Positions 27,158 through 36,188 of a DNA stretch of 62,270 nt are shown piece after piece. Position numbers and translations under genes: made by a program. The DNA lies in contig NZ_PYSV01000020.1 in the NCBI RefSeq assembly GCF_003028415.1, positions 1 to 62,270 of the forward strand, written 5' to 3'. Below the pieces are notes generated by a model. That model saw only the letters and a program-made list of their open reading frames with translations, did not search any database and was not told where the DNA came from. Each line of letters opens with the position of its first letter. Position 1 is the stretch's first letter. The DNA comes from Deinococcus arcticus (GTDB lineage Bacteria > Deinococcota > Deinococci > Deinococcales > Deinococcaceae).

Positions 27158-28918
27158 TCACCGTCCACTGGTTTCTCCAGTGCCCTGGGCACTGACCCCT
27201 GTGACGAGCGCCTCCCGGATACCCAGCGCAATCCCTAGCGCCACCCGATCGAGGTAGTTCGTGTTCTGAAGATTCAGGCCGTCGACCGGATGACTGGTGA
27301 AGCCAATCTCAACCAGGGCGGCTGGAATACGGGAGGCCCGCAGGACGGCCAGGGAGGTGCTGTTCTTCAACCCCCGTGAGTAGGCCCCTGTTATCGCGGT
27401 CACGTTCTTCTGAATCAGGCCAGCGAAGGCGCTCGACAACGCATGATTGGGATTCCACCATGTTTCTACTCCGTACCCACGCAGGGCCGTGGCTGGAGAC
27501 AGAGCATTGACATGAATACTCAGGAACAGCTGTGTCCCGGTCGTTCCCATGGCGGCCCGCATGTTCAAGTCAGCGGCTTTGTTCGGCAACAAGGCCTGGT
27601 CGGCCTCTCGCGTCAGAATCACATCCACACCGGCCGGCTGCAAGAGATCACGGACCCGCAAGGCCACGTCCAGTGCCACCTGCTTCTCGGTGACGGCCCC
27701 GACGCCGCCTGGATCAGCGCCACCGTGACCGGGATCAAGCACCACCCGGGGTTTAACCAGTGCGGTCCCCAACACCAGCATGGCCGTGCCCTGGGTAACC
27801 AGGCGCGGCGGCACCCCGGCCACCACCCGCTCACTCCGTGGCAACGGCGTCAGGTCTGCCAGAGCCGGCGAGAGATCAATGGCCAGCCGCGAACGGTCTG
27901 ACCCGGGCACGGGCGCGACAAGTTGGGCACGCCAGCCACTGCGGTCCGTCAGGGGAAGGCCCGTGAGCAACGTGACGGTCACGCCGTCCGCAGCTGGCTC
28001 ATAGCGCCAGGCCCGCAGTTCAGGAGTAAGGTCCTGCGCGTCGAGTGGGAGTGCGCCCACACCCATGAATTCCACTCTCAGTCCAAGACTGGTCGGCACC
28101 ATGCGGTACCGAGTCCCTGGAGGCAGATCAAGCACCACGCGCGTCAGGCCGGGATTCTTCCCGATCCGCGGCGCCAGCAGAAGGGCACCCGGTTGAACTC
28201 GGCCCTGAGCTTGGCCGGTTAGTGAACTGGGGTGCCCAAGCGCCTGACCGGGCAGGGGCGGCGGCGGCGCAGGCGGCGTCACGCCGGAGGCTGCAGACAG
28301 CACGTCACTGGGGGTCACGCCAGCACGTGTTCTGGGGACTGAAGGAACGGGCCGGGGCGCTGCCGGCCCGGCAGCGCCCACCGGAGGCGTGCCTAGCAGA
28401 CTTGTCACCAGCCCGCGCAGACCGGGAACAGCGCCTCCGACCACGCCAACACCGAAATCCAGGATGAGGACGCGGGTCCCGGTGGCCAAGGTTGCTTCAC
28501 TGGCCTGCCAGTTTGCCGCTGTGGTCAATGCAAACGGCGTGACCAGCCAGACCTGGGCGCCGGACACGCGGTAATCCGTCACGCTGGAGCCCAGTGCTGT
28601 TCGTGTGGGCTTTAGCAACGGCGCGCCAGCCACATTGATACGCAGGCCGCCGGCGGTAGGCGTCAGCGCGTAGGTCGTGCCCGGCGGCAGGTCAAACACC
28701 ACGCGTGTGCGGCCGCCCTCGCTGCTTGATCTGGGGTGACCAAACCCTGGGGTCATGGACGTTGAAACAGGCGTGCCCGGCAGAGCCTGAGCAGGCAGAA
28801 GACGAACAGAGCTTTGCGCCGAGGCGTGAGGGACGCCGAGGAAACAGGATAAAACCGCAGTCAGAAGCAACCTGGGAGCGGTAACCACCGGACAGCTCAG
28901 AACAGGGATCACAGGCAT
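27158..28918 (-). CDS. N-acetylmuramoyl-L-alanine amidase with AMIN domains (AmiC-like)
   Basis: This 586-residue exported enzyme starts at ATG 28918 (GAGG upstream) with a signal peptide ending near HASAQ. Two AMIN-like domains (RTRVVFDLPPGTTYALTP; LTRVVLDLPPGTRYRMVP) should anchor it to peptidoglycan, joined by Pro-rich linkers. The C-terminal Amidase_3 domain has the zinc ligands and catalytic Glu in VVLDPGHGGADPGG, a Glu in VTEKQVALDVALRV, the SIHVNAL block and ALVEIGFTSHPVD. It cleaves the amide bond between MurNAc and the stem peptide during cell separation or envelope remodelling. It is divergent from the DUF3105 gene. Confidence 0.9.
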   Translation of the reverse strand: MPVIPVLSCPVVTAPRLLLTAVLSCFLGVPHASAQSSVRLLPAQALPGTPVSTSMTPGFGHPRSSSEGGRTRVVFDLPPGTTYALTPTAGGLRINVAGAPLLKPTRTALGSSVTDYRVSGAQVWLVTPFALTTAANWQASEATLATGTRVLILDFGVGVVGGAVPGLRGLVTSLLGTPPVGAAGPAAPRPVPSVPRTRAGVTPSDVLSAASGVTPPAPPPPLPGQALGHPSSLTGQAQGRVQPGALLLAPRIGKNPGLTRVVLDLPPGTRYRMVPTSLGLRVEFMGVGALPLDAQDLTPELRAWRYEPAADGVTVTLLTGLPLTDRSGWRAQLVAPVPGSDRSRLAIDLSPALADLTPLPRSERVVAGVPPRLVTQGTAMLVLGTALVKPRVVLDPGHGGADPGGVGAVTEKQVALDVALRVRDLLQPAGVDVILTREADQALLPNKAADLNMRAAMGTTGTQLFLSIHVNALSPATALRGYGVETWWNPNHALSSAFAGLIQKNVTAITGAYSRGLKNSTSLAVLRASRIPAALVEIGFTSHPVDGLNLQNTNYLDRVALGIALGIREALVTGVSAQGTGETSGR

Positions 28919-29247
28919 GGGGAACCTCAATACAGGCCGCCTGCTGACTTCAGCAGGCGGGACAGGGGAATCGGTGAACCGCGGAGAGAACATAAACCTC
29001 ATGGCGCCTCAGAAAATCGGCGCCCCGCATCCCTTCACGAAAGGACCCAAACGGGGAGAGGCGCAGACATAGGCTCATGGGATATGTTAAGTATACCTGT
29101 ACAGACTTACAGGTAATGCGGTCCTGAGGGAGAGAGGGATCCCAGGCCTGCGAACGGTCCAGCGGCGCACCCAGAGCCAATCCAGCCTGCTCCAAGGGCG
29201 ACCAGCCGTTGGTCAGGGTCTGTGCGTGCTGTTTTAGAAGGGGAACC
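28919..29247. other. Divergent intergenic region between amidase and DUF3105 genes
   Basis: No gene is seen in these 329 bases. They hold the promoters of the two divergent genes and one clear inverted repeat (29095-29116), listed separately. Confidence 0.6.
29095..29116. promoter_or_regulatory. Inverted repeat TACCTGT-N8-ACAGGTA, candidate metal operator
   Basis: TACCTGT (29095-29101) and ACAGGTA (29110-29116) are perfect complements around ACAGACTT, next to a -10-like TATACC and about 130 bases upstream of the DUF3105 gene. The TACA/TGTA elements recall copper-responsive boxes but do not match one family exactly. The regulator is unknown. Confidence 0.5.
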
Positions 29248-29748
29248 ATGAAACGAATGTTGCTTTTGACCACGAGTGTCCTGCTCGCGTCGTGCGCCAA
29301 CAGAGGCGGTGACATTGACGGCGTGCAGTCGTTCCAACACGAGGGCGGCGATCACCAAGAAGGCCGGATCGCGTACGCAGCCCGTCCCCCAGCGGGCGGC
29401 GCACACCATCCCACCTGGCAAAACTGCGGCGTCTATGACCAGCCCATCTATGACGAGTATGCGGTGCACAGTCTGGAGCATGGCGCCGTGTGGGTCTCGT
29501 ACCAGCGGAATCTCCCCGCCGCGCAGTTGGAGACGCTCAAGCAACTGGTGGACGGCCGCACGTCCACGCTGCTTTCCCCACACGACGCCCAGACCGCTCC
29601 AGTCATCATCACGGCGTGGAACAAGCAACTCGCCGTGCAGGATGCGGCTGACCAGCGCCTGAAGCGATTTCTCGAGATGTACGAGCAGAGCAAAGAGGCG
29701 CCGGAACGAGGCGCCTCCTGCAGTGGGGCCTACAGCGGCACCGTTTGA
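29248..29748 (+). CDS. DUF3105 lipoprotein
   Basis: This 166-residue protein starts [20 protein letters not shown], a lipoprotein signal with lipobox LLAS-C16. The body is a DUF3105 domain with several conserved His residues in [20 protein letters not shown] and [13 protein letters not shown], ending in a Cys-containing tail ([10 protein letters not shown]). The clustered His/Cys/Tyr residues suggest metal binding, but the family is uncharacterised. It is a close paralogue of the protein encoded at 51513-52013 in metal module B. It heads a short run with a TlpA-like thioredoxin and CcdA. Confidence 0.85.
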   Translation: MKRMLLLTTSVLLASCANRGGDIDGVQSFQHEGGDHQEGRIAYAARPPAGGAHHPTWQNCGVYDQPIYDEYAVHSLEHGAVWVSYQRNLPAAQLETLKQLVDGRTSTLLSPHDAQTAPVIITAWNKQLAVQDAADQRLKRFLEMYEQSKEAPERGASCSGAYSGTV

Positions 29749-29918
29749 ACCGAGTGAAGGGGCACCACGACACGCCTTGGCCGCAATGATCATGGGCCGC
29801 CGGTGAGTGATGCGGTCGAGCCCCTCCTGCGCGCCGTGATTCACAGTGTGCTCCAGCCATGACAGCCCGTTCGGGTTCACACAGGTTCACGCCGCCTTTC
29901 TCCTCCTGGAGGTTGTTC

Positions 29919-30485
29919 ATGACCCCTGACTCCACCCTGGTCCCCGCCCCTCTCTGGAAGCGCCTGCTGCCTCCGGTCCTCGCAGCTGCCCTCGCGCTCG
30001 GGCTGGCCGCCGCGCTGCTCAGCCCCTCCCGAAATGCCACCACCGGCGGACCCCTGATTGGACAACCGGCCCCCCCGTTCACGCTGATCAGCCTTGACAA
30101 CACCCCTCTGAGCCTCACATCGTTAAAGGGCCGTCCAGTCGTGCTGAACTTCTGGGCGTCTTGGTGCGTGCCGTGCCGCGAGGAAGCTCCCCTCTTCCGG
30201 GAATTGACCGATCGTCAAACAGGTGCCTCGAGGCTTGCGGTCATCGGCATTCTCTTTCAGGAACCTGTGGAGCAAAACGCCCGTGACTTCATCCGGGAAT
30301 TCGCGCTGGCGTATCCCAACCTCCGGGACCCTCAGGCTAGAACCGCCATTGATTACGGTGTGGCTGGAATTCCAGAAACGGTCTTTATCGACCGGCAGGG
30401 CGTTATTCAGTTCATTGACCGTGGCGGTCTGTCCCGTGAACGTCTGAACAACGGTCTGGAGAAAATCGGAGTGCCCAGGCTGTGA
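29919..30485 (+). CDS. TlpA/ResA-like membrane-anchored thioredoxin
   Basis: This 188-residue protein starts at ATG 29919, with GGAGG at 29908-29912. One N-terminal helix ([19 protein letters not shown]) anchors an extracytoplasmic thioredoxin fold with the redox motif WASWCVPC (Cys83, Cys86) and the cis-Pro segment GIPETVFID. ResA/CcmG-type proteins reduce disulfides during cytochrome c maturation or in copper-site assembly. Electrons would come from the CcdA protein encoded at 31005. Its neighbours (DUF3105, CcdA, copper genes) favour a role in metal-protein redox maintenance. Confidence 0.85.
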   Translation: MTPDSTLVPAPLWKRLLPPVLAAALALGLAAALLSPSRNATTGGPLIGQPAPPFTLISLDNTPLSLTSLKGRPVVLNFWASWCVPCREEAPLFRELTDRQTGASRLAVIGILFQEPVEQNARDFIREFALAYPNLRDPQARTAIDYGVAGIPETVFIDRQGVIQFIDRGGLSRERLNNGLEKIGVPRL

Positions 30486-31004
30486 CTCAAGGCGCACGTG
30501 GGGTAAACGCCCGCCAGATCAGGGAGAAGCCCATGCCATTCAGTCCAGACGGCGGGCACCGATGTGGTGCTTGATGACTCCAGAACGCCGCTAGAGGAAC
30601 GAGAAACTGTGTTTAACCTGTCCGGGCGTGCCGTCTCTGTGCTGCCAACCACGGGCCAGGCGCGCCTGCCAGCTCATGGGTCACCGAAGGGAAACTCATC
30701 AACGGCAGTGACTGGGGATCAGCGCCTGGAGTCCGCCACGCCGCTCAACGCGCCTGAAGAGAGTGGGCCGGGGACGTGGCAGGAGCGTAGCTCCGCCGGG
30801 AGGGACAGGTGACCACATTCTGCGGCGTAGGCTTCGCTGCGTGCTCTGACCCTATTGCCTGATCGTCCTGAAGTCCTCTGGGTCTCGCCGGACGGGCCCC
30901 CACCGCGGCGCGATCCTGAACGCCTGATCCCCCGAGGCTGGGCGGACCGGTGCCCCAGCCCATCCCCTGCGCCCAGAGCAGGGAACCAGGCCAAGGACAA
31001 CCTT
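30486..31004. other. Gene-poor region between the thioredoxin and ccdA genes
   Basis: These 519 bases have no convincing gene. Short frames occur on both strands without start signals or family motifs. AAGGA at 30993-30997 is the ribosome site of ccdA. Confidence 0.5.
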
Positions 31005-31682
31005 ATGATCCCGACTTTTACGCTCGCCTTTCTTGCCGGACTCCTGTCATGCCTTTCGCCCTGTGTGCTGCCCCTGCTCCCCTCCTATGTGGGGATCCTG
31101 GGTGGCTCGCGTTCACCGCTGTGGCGCGCGCTGGGATTCATCACTGGCTTTACCCTGGTATTTCTCGCGCTGGGCGCGTCCGCCAGTTACCTGGGCGCCT
31201 GGCTCGCGCCGCACAAAATTCTGCTGGGCCGACTGGGCGGCGTGATGATGGTCATCTTCGGGCTCTTTATGCTCGGTCTGATCCGTCCCCAGTTCCTGAT
31301 GCGTGATTACCGCCGTGGGCTGGGGCCAGGCCGGGCGTCTGGTCCCCTGGCCCTGGGCGTGGCGTTCGGCTTTGGATGGAGCCCGTGCATTGGGCCCGTT
31401 CTTGGGAGTGTGCTGGCACTCGCGGCGAGTAGCACCAGCCTACCCACTGGCGTCGCGCTTCTGGGCGCCTACAGTCTCGGCCTGGCGGTGCCTTTTATGC
31501 TGATCGCCCTGTTGTGGCAGCGGGTGAATCTGCGCGCCCTGAATCGTCACAGCGTCGCCATGGAACGCCTCGGCGGCGTGGTGCTGGTGATGATGGGCGT
31601 TCTGATGGTGACCGGGCAATTTACCCGCCTGGCCAGTTTTGCTCTTCAAGTGATGCCCACATGGTTGCAAGGTCGCCTCTGA
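31005..31682 (+). CDS. ccdA: CcdA-type thiol-disulfide transmembrane electron carrier
   Basis: This 225-residue protein has six membrane helices and the two Cys-Pro signatures of CcdA/DsbD-beta: SCLSPCVLPLLPSYVGIL in helix 1 and FGWSPCIGPVLGSVLA in helix 4. It moves reducing equivalents from cytoplasmic thioredoxin to extracytoplasmic thioredoxin-like proteins, here probably the TlpA-like protein at 29919. AAGGA lies seven bases before ATG 31005. The length fits the short CcdA form without extra domains. Confidence 0.9.
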   Translation: MIPTFTLAFLAGLLSCLSPCVLPLLPSYVGILGGSRSPLWRALGFITGFTLVFLALGASASYLGAWLAPHKILLGRLGGVMMVIFGLFMLGLIRPQFLMRDYRRGLGPGRASGPLALGVAFGFGWSPCIGPVLGSVLALAASSTSLPTGVALLGAYSLGLAVPFMLIALLWQRVNLRALNRHSVAMERLGGVVLVMMGVLMVTGQFTRLASFALQVMPTWLQGRL

Positions 31683-31842
31683 GGTCGATGCCAGACCTGA
31701 TCCATGCAAGCTCTCGGGCAGAGTGCCGGCACGCCTGAACACGGGGTTGGTGGCGGACGAGGGCGTGCGTAAGGGATCTGGCCATCACCCTCGCCCCTGT
31801 GCCCCGCAGCGAATGGACGGTGACCCACGAGATGAAGCCTGC

Positions 31843-32499
31843 TTACGGATGTTTGTCCTGACCCGACCAATGACCGCCCAGCGCACCAACCACCAGGGAA
31901 GCCGCAAAGGTCAACATCAGCGTGCCGGTCAGGACGTCTAGTACCTGCCAAGCGCGAGGCGAGCGGAAGAGCGGCGCGAGTCGGCTACCGCCTAGACCGA
32001 GGAGCGCGTACCACATGGTGGACGCCGCGATGGCACCCAGGGCGAAGAACGTTCGGTTTTCGGGCGAAAACGGCGCGGCGACAGCCCCGAACAACACCGC
32101 GCTATCCAGGTACGGATGGGGGTTGAACAGGGTCAGGCCCAGGGCGGTCACGACCACCTGCCGTACAGGACGGGCGCCTTGAGGGGAGGTCGAGGCATCG
32201 AGCACCTTCGGGTGCCGGGCTTGACACAGCGCCTTCCAACCATGCCAGAAAAGGAAGGCGGCCCCACCCCAGGTCGCCAGCAGCGTCAGCGGGGGGAAAA
32301 CCGGAAGCAGAGCGCCGAGACCAAGGGTTCCAAGGACGATGAAGAGCACGTCGCTCAAGACACCTACCGACCCTGCAATCAGCGGATGGTGCCGCTGCAA
32401 GGCTTGCTGCAGCACAAACACATTCAGCGCGCTTACGCCCATCAGGTGCGCGGCGCTGACCCCAAAGCCTTGCATCAAGGGTGAAAGGAGTTCAATCAT
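31843..32499 (-). CDS. LysE/RhtB-family exporter
   Basis: This 218-residue protein has six membrane helices and opens with LLSPLMQGFGVSAAHLMG, close to the start of LysE-type exporters. Further family features are the Gly-rich ATWGGAAFLFWHGWKAL and the FNPHPYLDSAVLFGAVA block. LysE proteins export basic amino acids and some export other small solutes; the substrate is unknown. ATG 32499 is preferred over the in-frame TTG 32532 because it matches the family start. It is divergent from the response-regulator gene. Confidence 0.8.
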   Translation of the reverse strand: MIELLSPLMQGFGVSAAHLMGVSALNVFVLQQALQRHHPLIAGSVGVLSDVLFIVLGTLGLGALLPVFPPLTLLATWGGAAFLFWHGWKALCQARHPKVLDASTSPQGARPVRQVVVTALGLTLFNPHPYLDSAVLFGAVAAPFSPENRTFFALGAIAASTMWYALLGLGGSRLAPLFRSPRAWQVLDVLTGTLMLTFAASLVVGALGGHWSGQDKHP

Positions 32500-32872
32500 G
32501 CCCCGGCTCTCTACATTGTTGAGAAAGGACAATCATTTGCAGATCATACCCGTCGGTGCTGGTGGTGGGAGCCGGATCCTCTGCGCAATGCGCAGAATGG
32601 TGTCCCTCATCGGTTGCCCGGTCGCTTGCCCTACGGAATGCTCTGGACCAGCACGTACCCGCAGAGCAGGTCAAGGCCCAACGCGTCAATGCTTGAGGGG
32701 GAGTGAACTGTTGCCGAGCAGCTTCCCCAACATGATGCAGTGGACCCGACCAAGGAAGACCCTTTGACCGCAACCTTCCTGATCACCTTTCTCGCTTTCC
32801 GTGCTGATGCTGCCCGCATCATTTGTGGACATCCGTGACCCGCCGCAGTTCTCTGACATACTGCCCACACGC
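32500..32872. other. Intergenic region between lysE-like and response-regulator genes
   Basis: About 370 bases with no convincing gene. They must contain the divergent promoters; no clear operator repeat was recognised by eye. Confidence 0.5.
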
Positions 32873-33553
32873 ATGAACACGGTGCTGGTGGTCGACGACG
32901 AACCAAGCGTGCGCAAAGTGGCTACCGCGTACCTGGAACGAGAAGGCTTCCAGGTGCAGACCGCTGCAGACGGACTTGACGGCCTACGGCAAGCGGAAGC
33001 TGGTGGACTGGCCCTGGTGGTGCTGGACGTGATGCTGCCCCTCATGAATGGCCTGGAAGTCTGCAAGCAAATCCGCGCGTCCTCCAACGTGCCCATCATC
33101 TTGCTCACGGCCAGGGGCGAAGAGTTTGACCGGGTCCTCGGTCTGGAACTCGGCGCGGACGATTATGTGGTCAAGCCGTTCAGCCCCCGTGAGCTGGTGG
33201 CCAGGGTCAAGGCCATCCTTCGACGAACCTCCGGAGAGGCGGCACCACTCCCAGTGGTGTATCAGGACTTGCGGGTTGATCCAGTGACCCGCACCGTTAG
33301 CCTGGCCGGGCAAACCCTGGACATGAGTGCGCTGGAATTTGATCTGCTGCATGAACTCGCCAAATCGCCTGGGCGGGTCTTTACGCGCAACGAGCTGATC
33401 ACTCGCGTGTGGGGCGAGGATTTCCCTGGCGTGGACCGCGTGGTGGACGTGCACATGGTCAGCCTGCGCCGGCACCTGGGGGAATCTGGGCAATCGCCCC
33501 GGTTCATCCAGGCGGTTCGGGGGGTGGGGTACCGTTTTGGTCACGCAGAATAA
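32873..33553 (+). CDS. OmpR/PhoB-family response regulator
   Basis: This 226-residue protein has a receiver domain with Asp8-Asp9, phospho-acceptor Asp52 in VVLDVMLP, Thr79 and Lys101 in VVKPFSP. A winged-helix DNA-binding domain follows (ELITRVWGEDFPGVDRVVDV; RFIQAVRGVGYRFG). Phosphorylation by the sensor kinase encoded downstream should promote DNA binding. ATG 32873 is the start that gives a standard receiver N-terminus. The gene overlaps the kinase gene by 17 bases. The copper-rich setting suggests a CopR/CusR-like role, unproven. Confidence 0.93.
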   Translation: MNTVLVVDDEPSVRKVATAYLEREGFQVQTAADGLDGLRQAEAGGLALVVLDVMLPLMNGLEVCKQIRASSNVPIILLTARGEEFDRVLGLELGADDYVVKPFSPRELVARVKAILRRTSGEAAPLPVVYQDLRVDPVTRTVSLAGQTLDMSALEFDLLHELAKSPGRVFTRNELITRVWGEDFPGVDRVVDVHMVSLRRHLGESGQSPRFIQAVRGVGYRFGHAE

Positions 33554-34703
33554 AGCCGGGCCGGGTGCCCGTTGGGGACTCCGCGCCAAACTGCTGGCGT
33601 CCTATCTCGCCGTGATCGCTTTGGCCGCCACCACCATGATCGTCATTGCTGAGTGGACCGCGCCGCTGTTTTACAAAGGACACATTGACGAAATGGTGCA
33701 GATGTTTGGCATCACCGATATCCCTGAGATGCGCCGTCAACTCTCCCAGGGCTTTACCGGGGCATTCGGCAGCGCCTTGATCGTCGCGGGCACCGTCACG
33801 CTCGTGGTCGCGCTGATCGTCAGTGCCTTCGTGAGCCGGCAGATCCTGCGCTCCGTCCAGCGGGTCAGTCATGCCAGCACCCGGATCGCCGCCGGGCATT
33901 ACACCGAGCGCCTGCCAGAAATGGGCCGGGATGAATTGGGGGAACTGACCCACAGCTTTAACCGCATGGCGGAAGCGCTCGAAGCCACAGAGGTGCGCCG
34001 GCGGGAACTGATCGGTACCGTCGCGCATGAGCTGCGCACGCCGCTCACCGGGATGCGGGGTCTCACCGAAGGCCTGCTGGACGGGGTATTCCGCATTGAG
34101 GAGGCCGGACCAGACATCATCCGCGAGATCCGGCGCTTGGAGCGGCTCACGCAGGACCTCTCGCTCGTTACCCAGGCTGAGGCCGGCGTGATTCCCGTGG
34201 TGCCGATCCCTCTATCGCTCGCCTCCCAGGCCCGGATTGCCTGCGCTCAGTTTGAGCGGCCATTCGCCAACAAAGGCCTCACGCTCAAGCTGGTTGTGAA
34301 TCATGACGTCCAGGTGATTGCTGACCCTGACCGATTCACCCAGGTGCTGGTGAATCTCCTCGCTAACGCACTGCGTCACACGCAGAGCGGGGGCGCCACA
34401 GTATGGGTCGGCCATCACGGAAAGTGGGGACGGGCCGAGGTGCGGGATACCGGTGACGGAATCGCGTCGGAAGACCTGCCACACGTGTTCGAACGCTTTT
34501 ACCGCTCTGACCAGTCACGTGCCCGTGACGCCGACGAACGTGTGGGCGCCGGTGTGGGCTTGACAGTGTCCCAGCACCTGATCGAAGCCATGGGCGGCGC
34601 CATACACCTGGCCAGTGCTGAGGGGAAAGGCACGGCGGTGAGCATCGATCTCCCGATGGCCCGTCAGAACGAACTGGAAGCGGCCCCGACCCGCCCGGCG
34701 TAG
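33537..34703 (+). CDS. Sensor histidine kinase of a two-component system
   Basis: This 388-residue membrane kinase has two helices (about 19-38 and 78-98) flanking a very short extracytoplasmic loop, then a HAMP linker, a HisKA domain with phospho-accepting His164 in GTVAHELRTPLTGM, and an ATPase domain (N box NLLANALRHT, VRDTGDGIASEDLPHVFERF, and a Gly-rich lid near VGAGVGLTVSQ). The TTG start at 33537 lies inside the response-regulator gene, indicating coupled translation. The loop of about 40 residues contains only scattered His and Met (HIDEMVQMF), possibly a metal-sensing surface. Confidence 0.9.
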   Translation: MVTQNKAGPGARWGLRAKLLASYLAVIALAATTMIVIAEWTAPLFYKGHIDEMVQMFGITDIPEMRRQLSQGFTGAFGSALIVAGTVTLVVALIVSAFVSRQILRSVQRVSHASTRIAAGHYTERLPEMGRDELGELTHSFNRMAEALEATEVRRRELIGTVAHELRTPLTGMRGLTEGLLDGVFRIEEAGPDIIREIRRLERLTQDLSLVTQAEAGVIPVVPIPLSLASQARIACAQFERPFANKGLTLKLVVNHDVQVIADPDRFTQVLVNLLANALRHTQSGGATVWVGHHGKWGRAEVRDTGDGIASEDLPHVFERFYRSDQSRARDADERVGAGVGLTVSQHLIEAMGGAIHLASAEGKGTAVSIDLPMARQNELEAAPTRPA

Positions 34704-34724
34704 TGTCCGCGCTTGCACCACCTC

Positions 34725-34949
34725 TCAAAACTTGGGGGGCCAGGGCAGCGGTTGGTAGCCCAACGCTTGGACTGCCAATGCAATCTCACCGGCGGTGACC
34801 TGCGTCCTGTCGTATTCAACCGTCAGGCGCTGACGCCGGTAATCCGCGGTCGCCCGCCGGACACCAGGCAGGTCATCTTCAAGGGCTTCGAGGGTCATCA
34901 CGCAGGCGGTACAGCTCATGTCAGGAACAGCGAATTCAATGCGGTCCAT
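34725..34949 (-). CDS. CopZ-like HMA-domain copper chaperone
   Basis: This 74-residue soluble protein is a single heavy-metal-associated domain with the Cu(I) site MSCTAC (Cys13, Cys16) in loop 1. The expected secondary-structure pattern follows, ending with AVQALGYQPLPWPP. AAGGAG lies upstream of ATG 34949. It probably carries Cu(I) in the cytoplasm. Its gene precedes the convergent kinase stop and follows the TauE/cupredoxin gene on the same strand by 14 bases, so the two are likely co-transcribed. Confidence 0.88.
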   Translation of the reverse strand: MDRIEFAVPDMSCTACVMTLEALEDDLPGVRRATADYRRQRLTVEYDRTQVTAGEIALAVQALGYQPLPWPPKF

Positions 34950-34963
34950 GGATGCTCCTTGCT

Positions 34964-35962
34964 CTACTGGAACTGAATCTGGCCTCTGTACATGCCCATC
35001 GAGCAGGCGAAGGATAAGGTGCCAGGGTGCTGAGGAGGCAAGTGCACCACAACGCGCCCTGTTTCTGGCAAAACCTCTCGCACGCCCAGTCGGGGAATAG
35101 TGAATGCCCGCGCGCATCCGGAAGGACTCTGGGTCACGAGGGTCAGGGTCACTGGCACGCCTGCTTTGGCGTACAGCACCGTCGGAACATACCCCCGGTC
35201 TGCCGCCTGAAGTTCAAGGGTATCTGTGGCCGGCAGAAGGTGAGTCGGAGTTGAAGTCACCGCGCCAGCCTGAAGCGAACCCAGAGTGCCAAGGAGCGCG
35301 AGCGCGCCCTTCAGGGCGTACGCACCGAGGACCAGCGACACGCCCGCCACCACTTGCAAGAACAGGCGCTCCAACCCCTGCCCAAGCCGCGTGGCGAGGT
35401 AGGCCAGGGTGAAAAACAGAGGCGAAGCCCCAAGCGTAAAGGCAAACATGACGGCCGCGCCGCTCCACGCGTCTCCAGTGGTGATGGCCAGTGCCATCAT
35501 CGTCTGCGTCACGCCACACGGAATCAGTACTGTGAGCGCCCCGAGAAACGCCGGCGTGACTGCGTCTCCTCGCCGCTTCGAGCGCTGACGAATGAAGCGC
35601 GTCACTGCTTTGGGAGGCTCCACCGCGAAGACCCGGAAAACAGGGTGGACGTCCAGCAGCCGCAGGGCGTTGCCGATCATGAACACGCCCACCGCAAGTT
35701 GCAGGGCGCCCTGCATCGTGGGCGTCAGCGCCAGAAACGAAGCCAGGGCGCCCAGCAAGGCGCCGAGCAGCGTGTAAGCAACCAGTTTGGCCAGCAGGAA
35801 CAACACGATAGGTTCGGCCGTTACCCCGCGGCGGGTTGACTCCCGCTGGTCCTGCTCTACACGCTGCGCCATGGACGTGGTGAGCAGGCCACCCTGCACG
35901 GCCAGACAACTCAGGCCACCAGCAGTGAGTCCTGTGATGAAAGGCACAACGACATCAATCAC
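34964..35962 (-). CDS. TauE/UreH-like membrane protein with C-terminal cupredoxin domain
   Basis: This 332-residue protein starts at GTG 35962, which has CAGGAG at good spacing; longer starts do not. The first 230 residues form six or seven helices of the TauE/UreH/DsbD type (GLSCLAVQGGLLTTSMAQ; LTVLIPCGVTQTMMALA). The C-terminal 90 residues are a cupredoxin-like domain with a copper-site pattern GCARAFTIPRLG and FACSMGMYRGQIQF, where Cys and Met can bind Cu(I). Such fusions occur with copper genes and may hand copper to an exporter or cytochrome oxidase. The metal role is inference from the motif and its CopZ-like neighbour. Confidence 0.8.
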   Translation of the reverse strand: MIDVVVPFITGLTAGGLSCLAVQGGLLTTSMAQRVEQDQRESTRRGVTAEPIVLFLLAKLVAYTLLGALLGALASFLALTPTMQGALQLAVGVFMIGNALRLLDVHPVFRVFAVEPPKAVTRFIRQRSKRRGDAVTPAFLGALTVLIPCGVTQTMMALAITTGDAWSGAAVMFAFTLGASPLFFTLAYLATRLGQGLERLFLQVVAGVSLVLGAYALKGALALLGTLGSLQAGAVTSTPTHLLPATDTLELQAADRGYVPTVLYAKAGVPVTLTLVTQSPSGCARAFTIPRLGVREVLPETGRVVVHLPPQHPGTLSFACSMGMYRGQIQFQ

Positions 35963-36188
35963 TTGAACTCCTGAATACGAATGAAGCGGAAGGGCAGCGG
36001 CCGAACAGCCAGACACAGGCGGCAGGAACGGCCATCACGATTACTGGGGGTAGAGCAACGCAGGCTGGCTCTCTGTTCCGCATCAGTCACCTTATGGGGC
36101 TGGCACGGCGAACAGGGAGGTGTGCCGTCACCTGGGTGCAACTTTCTGTTCGCCATCGCCTGTCATGGTGATGAGTTCAGCGGCGTGC

